A DNA stretch of 23,429 nt from Conidiobolus incongruus B7586 (lineage: Eukaryota; Entomophthoromycota; Entomophthoromycetes; Entomophthorales; Conidiobolaceae): NCBI GenBank assembly GCA_000697335.1, contig JNEM01008521.1:1-23429 (forward strand), in the 5' to 3' direction. The position numbers were made by a program, and so were the translations under genes. This document shows, piece by piece, positions 11,046-19,751 of this stretch (position 1 is its first letter; each line of letters begins with the position of its first letter). The notes beneath the pieces are model-generated. The model had not been told where the DNA came from and did no database searches. It was given only the letters and a program-made list of their open reading frames with translations.

Positions 11046-12827
11046 ATGAATATTGCTAATACTAATTATAATGATAATCAGCCTACTAATGAAACTAATT
11101 CTAGTAATTATTAATTAATTATTTTAGCATTTATTATATAATAATGTTTTGTTTTAGTACTTATAAAATCGGAAAATGATAGTTCTTTAGTTCAAGATTT
11201 AAACGATTATCTAAATCAGTAATAAATTTCAATGTTATTTAATATTATTCAGTATGTTAATATTTTTTCAATTTTTTTATAGAAAATATAAATTCAAAGA
11301 AATCATTAAAGGATTTGAATTAAATGATAAAGAACAAAGTTGTTGGAATAAATTGTTAAACATTGACAACCTGACCAAAATGTCAGATTACGAAGTAAAT
11401 AATTTACATTTGTATAATTTTAAATTTATATTAATAATTTTTAATTTGTAGACTATATTCTCGACTCTACTCAAAAGTTTAACCCTTACAAATAATTCCA
11501 AATTAGAAAACTTAAATGTATTACAACAGATAGAGTTAGAATTGGAGAATATTTTGGAAATTTGTAAAAGTGAATTTTCTGATGATAATCTTAAACGTAA
11601 AATTGATCAGGTATTTCTGTCATTAATTATTCAATAATTTTTATTAATATGGTTGTTAATTTTAGATTGATGAATCATATCAAAAGAGTAATTTTATTTT
11701 ATTAATTTACATTGAGTATTTTTTGTTAATTCATATTTTAGATACTAATAAACAAAAATATTCTCGAAATGCAATGGTCATTGAAAATAATGGTAATTAT
11801 TTATTTTCAGGTTTATCAAATAATAATATCCAAGAGTCTACTGGTAAAAACATACATTTATATTTTTCTATTATAGTTATTAATATATTTTTTAGTTGGT
11901 GATATATTTTTGACATCAGTTTTGCCTAATGTCGAAAATCCTCAAGTACCCACATTGTCCCATATTAGTCCAGCTACTATCTTTCCAAAAACTCTTCAAA
12001 CTCGCAGTTCTAGAAGATTAGTAGCTCCTGATATGATTAATTTAACTCATAACTGCAGTTTTGCACCAACTTACGATTCTTCAAAAGCTACAATAGGCGC
12101 CGAAGAAGCTGCGATTTTCAAAAGACATCCGGCCAAGCAAATCGACTATGGTATCCTTGCTTATGAAGGCATCGATATTCAGGTTATTTTGGATAATATC
12201 GAGCAAGATGAAACTCAGAGTGATGGGAATGATAAGATTGAAGAGCTCAAACTACCTGAAATTCCTCCAATGCCAAAACCATCTCAACCACCTGAAGATC
12301 TTTTACGAATTGAGACTTCTGTATCCATTAACGATGCTATCACAAGAAACCAACTAAATTTGATTAAATTGCAATTATTGCAAAAATTCCGCGCTAAATA
12401 TAATATTCCCAATCCTACTAAACATGAATTAGAAATTGCTCAAGAATTCTGTGATACGACTTCAGATTTATTAATGAACCACATTCAGCCTAAACACCTC
12501 TCCACTCCCAATACCATTCATACCACCATGAAGAAGATTCCACATTACGACCCCAGTTTCCAAGGAACAATCACGCAAAATGATTATGCCTTCTTTGGCA
12601 ATAGTTCGCATCAATTTGCCTATCCCTCCAGTTCCGGAACTGAGCCCAGTCGTCGTGTTATAAGACAGTTTAACTTTTTTCAACCCTCCAACCAGCCAGA
12701 GAATCAAGATGAAGCTGATAACGATGAAGAAAACAATGAAGAGGATAATAGTCCAAAGAAAGTCATTCCTAATGGTCAATCTAATGGGCATTTGAACGAT
12801 GAGAAAGCAGATGAAGATCAAAACTAA
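11046..12827 (+). CDS. 481-residue protein, possibly RSC58-like chromatin remodeler subunit; 7 exons
   Basis: Not firmly recognised. Exons by eye: 11046-11103, 11158-11218, 11283-11394, 11452-11610, 11666-11687, 11742-11843, 11896-12827. The joins keep one frame and give 481 residues; introns are 52-64 nt. Residues about 30-135 are helical and could be a bromodomain-like bundle. A well-structured block near 209-265 includes RRLVAPDMINLTHN, CSFAPTYDSSKATIG and AEEAAIFKRHPAKQ. A helical stretch follows with NQLNLIKLQLLQKFRAK and ELEIAQEF, then IPHYDPSFQGTI. The last 50 residues are acidic and Asn-rich with one basic patch (SPKKV), and no signal peptide or membrane segment is present. Length and the order 'helical N-terminus, helix pair, IP-x-DP-x-x-x-GT' recall fungal RSC58 subunits of the RSC remodeler. 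That rests on memory of the family pattern only, so treat it as a hypothesis. The exon structure is more secure than the function. Confidence 0.7.
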
Positions 12828-12840
12828 CCAAGTTTATAAT

Positions 12841-12846
12841 AATAAA
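12841..12846 (+). promoter_or_regulatory. poly(A) signal AATAAA of the 481-residue gene
   Basis: AATAAA begins 14 nt after the TAA stop codon at 12825-12827. It is suitably placed but lies in AT-rich DNA. Confidence 0.4.
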
Positions 12847-13674
12847 TCTATATTCATAATATTAATACTTATTCATTTTGAAATTATTAACAAATTATTT
12901 ATATTGATATACTAAAGGTATTTAGTTATATAACATTGAGTCTAACCAGTGGATATTATATATCAATTTACGATATAAAACAACATTTATTTAAACAACA
13001 AATTGTAATTAATAACGACTATATAAAAAATTAAAATAATTAAAACAACATCTCATGAAAATACATTTATTATTTAATCATCAATAATTTACAATATTAT
13101 ACAATTATTTTCTCAATCTAATAGTCACATTTGTATTACAATTTATTTCATTTATTAATTTTTATTTAATATTATTGTTTCACCATTTACTGATATGGTA
13201 AATATATAAGATTAAAGACATAATACATATTTTCATAATAAAATACAATGGATTAAATATGAAACTATTGCTATAAGGTTATTATTAATCACTCAATTCG
13301 TCTAATTTTTTACAATTAATTTAATTTTTTTAATTAAATAATGACTAACCTTTCCAAACAATATTGAATTTCAAATTTATTGTGAAATATCAAAACAATA
13401 TAACCATTTTAGTTTTGTTTGAAAAATTATTTATAATTACCTCATATTATATTAAATATGAATTCTAAATCAAAATATTTAAATTTTTAATTGGTTTTAT
13501 ATTTTTACTCTATGATAAATAGTACTAAAATTCAAATTTACTAATGCAGCTAAACCTATTCTAAATAACTTATATTAGTGGTTTTAATATGAGTAAATAT
13601 ATATTTCAATATATTACAAGCCAGGAAGAATTGTTTTAATATTTATATAATATAGAGATAATATAACTGAAGCT

Positions 13675-13692
13675 ATTGATTGATCAATCAAT
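13675..13692. promoter_or_regulatory. perfect 18-bp palindrome upstream of ACMSD-like gene
   Basis: ATTGATTGATCAATCAAT equals its own reverse complement. It lies 172 bp before the chosen ACMSD start codon. A homodimeric transcription factor site is one reading; in such AT-rich DNA it may also be chance. Confidence 0.3.
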
Positions 13693-13864
13693 GAAATGAT
13701 TGTGCGAATTATGAACAGTATTACATAAAATGTGGTCAGTTATTGAAAAAAAACTATCAAAATTAAAAAGGAAATAAATTTACATAAATTAATTAAATGG
13801 ATTTTAAATTATGCTTAAGGAATTTTTGTCAACTGCGTTTTTTAAAGTTTTTGTAGTTTTTAAT

Positions 13865-15171
13865 ATGTCACAACCTAGTAGTAATAAAAAATTTTTAAAA
13901 ATTGATACTCATACCCATATCTTGCCAAAACAGTGGCCCGATTTGAAGAAAAAGTATGGCTACGGTAGTTGGATCAGTTTGGACCATTTTGAACCTGTAA
14001 TTAATACAATTTTAATTATCGTATTAAACTAATAAAAATGTTAGGGTAAAGCCAAAATGATGAAAGATGGTAAAAATTTCAGAACTATCGAGTGTAATTG
14101 CTGGTCTGCCCAACAAAGAAAGTTGGAATGTGATAATACTGGTGTGGATGTTCAAGTAAATTTAATCAAAATCAAGTATTAAAATTTGATACTTACAATA
14201 GTATTAGATTTTATCCACTGTTCCCGTTATGTTCAGTTACTGGGCTAAGCCTTTAGACACTTTGGATTTGGCTAGATATTTGAATGATCATATCGCTCAA
14301 ACTGTCGCTGAAGACCCCAAACGATTTGTTGGTACTGTTTTTATTTTTAATTTAAAATAATTTTGTCTGACTTCTTTAATAGGCTTAGGAACACTTCCTA
14401 TGCAAAGCCCCGAACTCGCAGTCCAAGAGTTGAAGCGTTGTGTTAATGAATTAGGTTTAGCTGGTGTTCAAATTGGTTCTCATGTCAATGAATGGAACTT
14501 GGATGCCCCAGAATTAGATCCCATTTTCGCTTGTGCTGAAGAATTGGGTGCCGCTATTTTTGTTCATCCTTGGGATATGGATATGAAGAGAATGGAGAAA
14601 TTTTGGTTCCCATGGTTGATTGGAATGGTAACAAAAATCATAATAGTTTAATACTGCTGTATTAATTATTTGTATTTTAGCCATGTGAAAGTACAATGGC
14701 AATTTGTTCATTAATTTTTGGAGGTGTTTTCGACCGTCACCCTAACCTTAAGATTTGTATTGCCCACGGTGGTGGTTCCTTTTTGGGTACGTTAGGCAGA
14801 ATTGACCATGGATGGGCAGTACGTCCTGACCTTTGTGCTACTGTCATCAAAAACAAACCTTCGTAAGCCACACTACATTTGATGATTTTTAAGCAATATC
14901 CTAATTTATAAATATTTATAGATCCTATCTTAAAAACTTATATGTTGATTCATTAGTCCACGATATTGATACTTTGAAATTCATGATTAAGAAAATTGGT
15001 GTGGATCGCATTATGTTAGGCAGCGATTATCCTTTCCCATTGGGTGAACATCATCCTGGTAAGATGATTGAAGAGGATGACGAGTTGTCAGATGAAGATA
15101 AAGCCAAAATGTTGAGTGAAAATGCTTGCAAATTCTTCAATATGGATCCTTCTTTTTATCAACCTTCTTAA
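13865..15171 (+). CDS. ACMSD: ACMSD-like amidohydrolase decarboxylase (2-amino-3-carboxymuconate-6-semialdehyde decarboxylase), 6 exons
   Basis: ACMSD removes CO2 from the unstable tryptophan/kynurenine intermediate ACMS, diverting it from quinolinate and NAD synthesis toward catabolism. Exons: 13865-13996, 14045-14155, 14208-14331, 14383-14627, 14681-14862, 14922-15171. They give 347 residues, against 336 in human. Zinc and catalytic residues of the family are in place: DTHTH (His16, His18), FVHPWD (His184), AHGGG (His233) and LGSDYPFP (Asp300). The substrate-binding Arg block reads KDGKNFRTIE. Long matches to animal ACMSD include STVPVMFSYWAKP, LGTLPMQSPELAV and GVQIGSHVNEW, so this is nearer ACMSD than salicylate or orsellinate decarboxylases. 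It lacks a signal peptide and is presumably cytosolic. An in-frame ATG at 13811 would add 18 hydrophobic residues (MLKEFLSTAFFKVFVVFN). I prefer 13865 because the family starts just before DxHxH. Poly(A) signal AATAAA at 15192-15197. Confidence 0.93.
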
Positions 15172-15581
15172 TTTTATCTTTTTATTCATTCAATAAAAAT
15201 TATATCTTTATCATTATTATTATTGAAATATTATTAGTTCAATGTCAAATTGTTCTTAAATTTTTTATTATTTTAATTTTTTAGAATAAAATAAAAATTT
15301 ATTAATTTAATTATAACTTAATAAATATACACATATAATAAAAGTATAAATTAAAATTTGAATCTTTTAATTATATTAATATCAATTATATTAAAGTCCA
15401 ATCTATTAAATAAATAAAAAATTAACTAAAAATGAGCCTAGAGTATTATAAGTATAATGGTAATGATTCATTAGTACTATATCAAAGTTAATGATAATCT
15501 TTAAACATCTGTATTGATTTTATGATATGATGGTCTATATATTAATATTTATCTAACTAGTAACTTCTAATAATAACATAA
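15172..15581. other. convergent AT-rich 3' region
   Basis: This lies between the stop codons of the ACMSD-like gene (plus) and CGR1 (minus). It contains AATAAA at 15192-15197, 20 nt after the ACMSD stop. Nothing else is recognisable in the A/T-rich sequence. Confidence 0.55.
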
Positions 15582-16113
15582 TTATTTAGCTCCTTTCTTG
15601 GCAGCTTTACGCTTCATCCTAGCTAATTTCTTTGCGGATAACTAAAACAGGTCAAATATTAGTAAATTTTTAAAATAGTAATTGAAAAATATTTACAGTA
15701 GCTTCAAGTTCTTGTTGTCTTAATTTTTCTTCTTTATATCTTCTCTTTTCTAAAATAGCTTGCATTTTTTCCTTTTTTTCATTAATCAAAAATTCAATTT
15801 GAATTGAATATAAATTACCTCTTTAGCCCTTTGTTTAGCTTCCTTAAGTTCTTTTTCGGTCTGTTTAATAACTTGGGCCTTCAATCTTTCAGCAGTTCTT
15901 TGCTTCCAATTCTTTTTTAATACACTTGATTTGGAAGTTCTGTGAAAGGGTACTCTTGAAGCTTTCCAGAATTTTCCTAAACTTTGTTTAATAAAATTCT
16001 AAATTAAAACAGTAAATAAAAGGATTACCAGATACTCTGGAACTGTTAACATTGCTATTTGTTTCTAATTCTGATTGAATTGGAGGTGCTGGATTGATTT
16101 GATTTTCTTGCAT
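15582..16113 (-). CDS. CGR1: CGR1 rRNA-processing protein, 4 exons
   Basis: CGR1 (human homologue CCDC86) is a small basic nucleolar protein needed for pre-rRNA processing and 60S subunit assembly. It is hidden by three introns. Exons in transcription order: 16113-16029, 15976-15819, 15771-15697, 15641-15582. Joined they encode 125 residues (yeast 120). After a short N-terminus the family signature appears: SGKFWKASRVPFHRTS (from about residue 28), then KKNWKQRTAERLK. A long charged helix follows (KQTEKELKEAKQRAKEEKM...EKRRYKEEK), ending LSAKKLARMKRKAAKKGAK. This is the expected order: SGRxWK motif, coiled-coil helix, poly-Lys tail acting as nucleolar signal. Intron 2 (15772-15818) has an odd acceptor with a purine run and an inverted repeat. 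The alternative acceptor at ATTTTAG is out of frame. The start codon faces that of GUK1 across 137 bp. Confidence 0.9.
15793..15808. repeat. inverted repeat inside CGR1 intron 2
   Basis: TTCAATT, 2-nt spacer, AATTGAA: 7-nt perfect arms at 15793-15799 and 15802-15808. They lie between donor and acceptor of a 47-nt intron whose 3' end lacks pyrimidines. Confidence 0.6.
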
Positions 16114-16250
16114 GCTGATTAATAGTAAAAAATAAAATTAAAAATTATTTGAAAAAAATTAAATGAGTAATAAACCCATAATTTTATATATATCAATTAG
16201 AATCTGTTTTAATCACCATTCCACTAGAATAATATATCATAATATTCATC
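16114..16250. promoter_or_regulatory. bidirectional promoter region CGR1/GUK1
   Basis: Only 137 bp separate the divergent start codons of CGR1 and GUK1, so both promoters and 5' leaders must fit here. A TATATATA-like stretch lies near 16185-16195. CGR1 serves ribosome assembly and GUK1 supplies GDP/GTP, so joint growth-linked control is plausible but not shown. Confidence 0.6.
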
Positions 16251-17046
16251 ATGTCCCCTATTACCAAAACTTTGAGTAATATCATCACTAATATCAAAAT
16301 ATAAAATATACTTATATAAATTATTTAGGACCCATAGTTATTTCTGGACCTTCTGGTACCGGTAAAAGTACTCTTTTAAAAAAATTATTCGAAGAATTTC
16401 CTGATAAATTCGGTTTCAGTGTTTCTCGTAAATGATTTATTCATTTTGAGATTTTACAATATTTTAATGTGTATCTTTAGATACCACTCGTCAGCCTCGT
16501 TCCGGTGAAGAAGATGGTATTAGTTACAATTTTGTTACTAGAGAACAAATGAAAAAAGAAATTGATGAGGGTAAATTCATCGAATGGGCCGAATTTTCTG
16601 GAAATATGTATGGTAAATATTTAAAATTCTCACTTGTTTTACATTATATTTCAACTTTCAAACAGGTACATCAATTGAAGCTGTTCGTAAAGTCAGAGAT
16701 GCTGGCAAAATTTGCATTTTAGATATTGATATGGTAATTTCACAAATTTTATTTAAAACTAATTATTCACCAATTCGCATTTTGATAGCAAGGTGTGATT
16801 TCAGTCAAAAAAACTGATTTAAATGCAAAATTCGTATTTATTGCTCCTCCCTCAGTTGAAGAACTTGAAAGGAGACTTAGAGGACGTAACACTGAAACTG
16901 AAGACAGTTTAAAGAAGAGATTAGAAGCTGCTAAATCTGAATTGGCTTTTGCTGAAATTCCCGGTAATCATGATAGGATTATTGTAAATAATGATCTTGA
17001 AGTAGCTTATAGCGAATTAAAAGATTTTATTTTCAATGATTCTTAA
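16251..17046 (+). CDS. GUK1: guanylate kinase, 5 exons
   Basis: Guanylate kinase transfers phosphate from ATP to GMP, giving GDP for GTP and dGTP pools in the cytosol. Exons: 16251-16275, 16329-16427, 16481-16612, 16666-16733, 16789-17046. They give 193 residues (yeast Guk1 187). The P-loop is GPSGTGKST (residues 15-23). The GMP-binding part reads [19 protein letters not shown], followed by [20 protein letters not shown] sequence. After ILDIDMQGV come [17 protein letters not shown] and [11 protein letters not shown] (the lid region), then [18 protein letters not shown] at the C-terminus. Every key block of the family is present and in order. Exon 1 is only 25 nt; its join yields R-P-I-V-I-S as in yeast. 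It diverges from CGR1 and is convergent with the unknown gene at 17123. Poly(A) signal AATAAA at 17076-17081. Confidence 0.96.
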
Positions 17047-17075
17047 ATATTCCAAACAATTCAGTTGATTCGTTC

Positions 17076-17096
17076 AATAAATGATGATACTTTATT
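17076..17096. promoter_or_regulatory. paired opposite-strand poly(A) signals
   Basis: AATAAA on the plus strand (17076-17081) serves GUK1. AATAAA on the minus strand (17091-17096) serves the convergent gene. With only 76 bp between the two stop codons, the two mRNAs probably overlap at their 3' ends. Confidence 0.55.
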
Positions 17097-17122
17097 GTTG
17101 ATATATACATTATGCAATGATT

Positions 17123-18327
17123 TCAGACATTATCTTCCATTCCCTTGCCGATTTCCTTGTACAATTCCTTTTTCCATGTTTTTATGCAGTCTTGATTATG
17201 CTCATCAAACCAATAAGGACTAAAATATGTTACATTCAAAAGTAATTGCTCATTTAATGGTTCCCAGAGAAGATAAATGAACCGCGAAAATTTACGATAT
17301 TTAGTATAAACTGATGATTTCTCAAAGTTTTTCAAATAGTCATCTAGTAATTTTGAGCAATTGTTTTTAACTTGAAATTCGCCAATTTTATATAATAGCA
17401 ATAAGAAATTTCCATAATCATCTGGTTTTTGATCTTTCCAAAATTTTTGAAACCAAATATGAAGCATATCAGAATACAATTGGGCAGCTTCATTAATGGA
17501 GGACCAAGAGATATCACTTATTTTACATTTAACTTCATTTTTCATTCGATAAGCTTTTGCTAAAGTAGATATGAAGCTTTTTAATACTGCTTCTTTTCTT
17601 TCAGGTAGGGATAAACCTTTTAAATTCAAAAAATCTTCGTGTTTCTTATAATCATCTCTGTAACTACTTACAGTAGAATTTGTGTCGCTAGAAATGATTA
17701 TAGGACTAATACTTAATTTTATTGAAGTTTCACTCTCTATTTCTAATATAATTACAATAGTAAAATTGCAATATTTGTTATTTAAATACCTTGTACATTA
17801 GGTGGATCGGTCGGATTACAAAATCTTTTTAATTGCTTCTCTTTAGTATTCTGAAATATAGGAGTACTAGTATTGGAGCTCATAGATTTTCTTGAGTCTT
17901 TTGCCGAGTTTGATGCTATAGTTGAAGAGCTAGTATCAGTACTAAGAGCAGAATCTGGGGTTGAAACTCTTGAGTTAGAAATAGGTCGTATATTAACTCT
18001 AGTTTTAGTTGAAAGGTTTAAAGGACTGATAGATGAAACACACAATTTATGAGTTTGCCAAATTTCAGTATCTTCAACATTTTCCTCAATATCCGATTCG
18101 ATTACATTATTCTTCCTTTGCTTTTTTCTAGGATGATTATAAATATCCTCCCAATGGAATTTAGCTATGACTTGCTTGCCCGCTCCAACACACATAACTT
18201 GATCTTTATCTAATAAAAGCCCAAATATTCCATTGTGAGTCATTAAATCTTTCAAAGTTTCTTTTATTTTCACTAATTTTTCTTTGGTAGAATTTTCAAT
18301 TTCAGAATTAGAAGAAGTGTCATCCAT
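17123..18327 (-). CDS. unrecognised 385-residue protein, 2 exons
   Basis: I do not recognise the family. Exon 1 is 18327-17790 and exon 2 is 17742-17123, with a 47-nt intron. The join PPNVQ|EIESE removes a stop and links two open stretches into 385 codons. Residues about 15-62 look folded: LVKIKETLKDLMTHNGIFGLL, then HWEDIYNHP. A basic patch PRKKQRKN, a likely nuclear localisation signal, follows. Residues about 75-220 are Ser/Thr/Asn-rich and probably disordered, with many S/T-P and SS sites. The C-terminal 165 residues are helical and rich in Trp, Phe and Leu (LPERKEAVLKSFI, YSDMLHIWFQKFW, FLLLLYKIGEF, RFIYLLWEPL). No signal peptide or membrane helix is present. This build suggests a nuclear scaffold or regulatory subunit, but that is inference. 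It is convergent with GUK1, with overlapping 3' signals. Confidence 0.8.
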
Positions 18328-18830
18328 TGGCAGAAAGGTATTGAAAGAAAAAGAATTTTTTTCAACTGTTCAGTGTCTATGTTCTTCAAACAAAAAGAAA
18401 AATACTTAATCAGTATAAAATTAAGTTTTGATTTTAAAATTTCAAATTATGGAAGACCAAAAGATTTGAAGAGTAAATTAAATTGATTTGTGATGATGGA
18501 GGGTCTGAAAGACAACAATAAATAAATAATTTGATAGTCATTATATTATAATGATTGCATAGAAAAGTTTGGGCTGGATTGAAGTTAATTAAACATTTAT
18601 TTACTAATTATTGACCTGTTAGTGTGACTTAAGCTTATCCCAACATTGATTAATAAAAAATATGAGCAATTGGAACTTTAACAACTTTCGAATAAAAAAT
18701 CATTTTGGGTAAGATCATTTCAAATTAATTGGAATGAAATAGAGGACATCATATGTCAAAATGAAAAATTATATATATAATAAATTTATACATATTAATA
18801 AGACATGAATGAAATATATAATCAAATTCA
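18328..18830. other. AT-rich intergenic region
   Basis: This lies upstream of the 385-residue gene and downstream of the MIR-domain gene, both on the minus strand. I see no open frame, RNA gene or repeat. It should contain the promoter of the 385-residue gene near 18330-18450. Confidence 0.5.
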
Positions 18831-19751
18831 CTAATGGTATTGAACGTTCCACTTGTTATTCTCATCCCTACCACTTCCAGAGCAAGCAACTTCATTTTGG
18901 GTCTGGCCACATACTTGATAGTTACGTTCGTGACTGAATAAGTATTGGTTGGTTCTCAAATGTCTCAAAGCAATAGCGTCGTTGCAGTTCCATTGGCCTC
19001 CAGGCTTTTGACCGTTGTAATCAAACTTTTCAATGACCCATAAATCGTTATCGTCACCAGTGGTGTCATTACCAAAACCAGAAACTTCTTGAAGTCCAGA
19101 GAGAGGAGAGCCAATATTTGAGTGAGAGTGGAGGTGTTTGGCAGTTCTGATATGCTTCAATCTAATGACACTGTTAAACTCAACAGCAGTACCGGGAGCT
19201 TGTGTAGGTTGAACAGGAGGAAGGACTTGCCAATATTCATTTTCTCCAGCGTTCCATTGGTTACAAGTAACCTGTTGTTGACCAGAACCGCCTTGGTAAG
19301 TGACATTATCAGATGACAAGAATCTACCAGAAGGAACATGTTTGAGAGAAATCTTGGAACCATATCTTACGATATCATCTCCAAAGTTAGATTTTGGAAC
19401 GACAGGGTATTGGTTATTTTGAGGACCTGAACCAGTCGCATTGCTTTGGTTACCTCCGACATTTGGGTTGGGAGGGGGGACGCAGCCTCCAGCAAAAGGA
19501 CCTCCTTGGCCGTATGGGTTCTGGTTGCCATAGGGAGGTTGCTGGTTGTATCCGCCTTGATTACCATAAGGAGGTTGATTGTAGCCTCCTTGGTTATATC
19601 CACCTTGGTTTTGGTTTTGGTTTTGATTGCCATAGTTGCCAGTCCATGGAGTACTTTCAGTTGAAACACCAGTAAGCTTGTCGTAGATACCAGTGAAAAT
19701 GCCACGATCTTGTGGTTGGTTATTATTGTTATTGCCGTTGTATCCGCTCAT
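18831..19751 (-). CDS. MIR-domain protein with prion-like N-terminus, single exon
   Basis: 306 residues with no intron. Residues 1-120 are rich in Asn, Gln, Gly, Tyr and Pro, with short repeats such as GGYNQ and PPYGNQ (about 50-80): a prion-like low-complexity segment. Near the start, RGIFTGIYDKLTG (16-28) could be a short amphipathic helix. Residues 126-306 form three MIR-type repeats, predicted to fold as a beta-trefoil: KISLKHVPSGRFLSS (133-147), VIRLKHIRTAKHLHSHS (195-211) and AIALRHLRTNQYLFSHE (259-275). Each is followed by a W-type strand (EYWQVL, DLWVIE, NKWNVQ). MIR domains occur in protein O-mannosyltransferases, SDF2 and IP3 receptors. Here there is no signal peptide, membrane helix or catalytic PMT domain, so an ER role like SDF2 is unlikely and a cytosolic location is inferred. 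Its GC-richer coding sequence stands out from the flanks. Ligand unknown. Confidence 0.93.
   Translation of the reverse strand: MSGYNGNNNNNQPQDRGIFTGIYDKLTGVSTESTPWTGNYGNQNQNQNQGGYNQGGYNQPPYGNQGGYNQQPPYGNQNPYGQGGPFAGGCVPPPNPNVGGNQSNATGSGPQNNQYPVVPKSNFGDDIVRYGSKISLKHVPSGRFLSSDNVTYQGGSGQQQVTCNQWNAGENEYWQVLPPVQPTQAPGTAVEFNSVIRLKHIRTAKHLHSHSNIGSPLSGLQEVSGFGNDTTGDDNDLWVIEKFDYNGQKPGGQWNCNDAIALRHLRTNQYLFSHERNYQVCGQTQNEVACSGSGRDENNKWNVQYH
19500..19640 (-). repeat. in-frame G/Y/N/Q codon repeats in MIR-domain gene
   Basis: Imperfect tandem units encode GGYNQ, PPYGNQ and NQNQNQ within the N-terminal half of the MIR protein. Units differ at synonymous sites, so the repeats are not a very recent slippage product. 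Confidence 0.65.

Larger units (their letters stand above)
12828..13864. other. 1.0 kb AT-rich intergenic region
   Basis: This lies between the 481-residue gene and the ACMSD-like gene, both on the plus strand. It holds a perfect 18-bp palindrome (13675-13692) near the ACMSD end. Otherwise I see only A/T-rich sequence without a convincing open frame, RNA or repeat. Confidence 0.55.

Noticed and set aside
11254-11282. Exon start at 11253 (acceptor ATTCAG) for the 481-residue gene
   Set aside because: It would leave a 34-nt intron and add a Phe-rich run (LIFFQFFY) that is simply the pyrimidine-rich 3' end of the intron; the acceptor at 11282 gives a 64-nt intron.
11793-11810. An 18-nt GT...AG segment as an ultra-short intron in the 481-residue gene
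   Set aside because: All other introns here are 47 nt or longer. The segment keeps frame when read through and contains no stop, so it is treated as coding.
13811-13864. Upstream in-frame ATG giving ACMSD an 18-residue hydrophobic extension
   Set aside because: The family begins just before DxHxH; the extension lacks a convincing signal or mitochondrial pattern and reads like translated AT-rich leader.
15976-16000. CGR1 exon 2 starting at 15998 after AATTTAG
   Set aside because: That acceptor leads to an immediate stop; the acceptor at 15977 restores SGKFWK of the CGR1 family.
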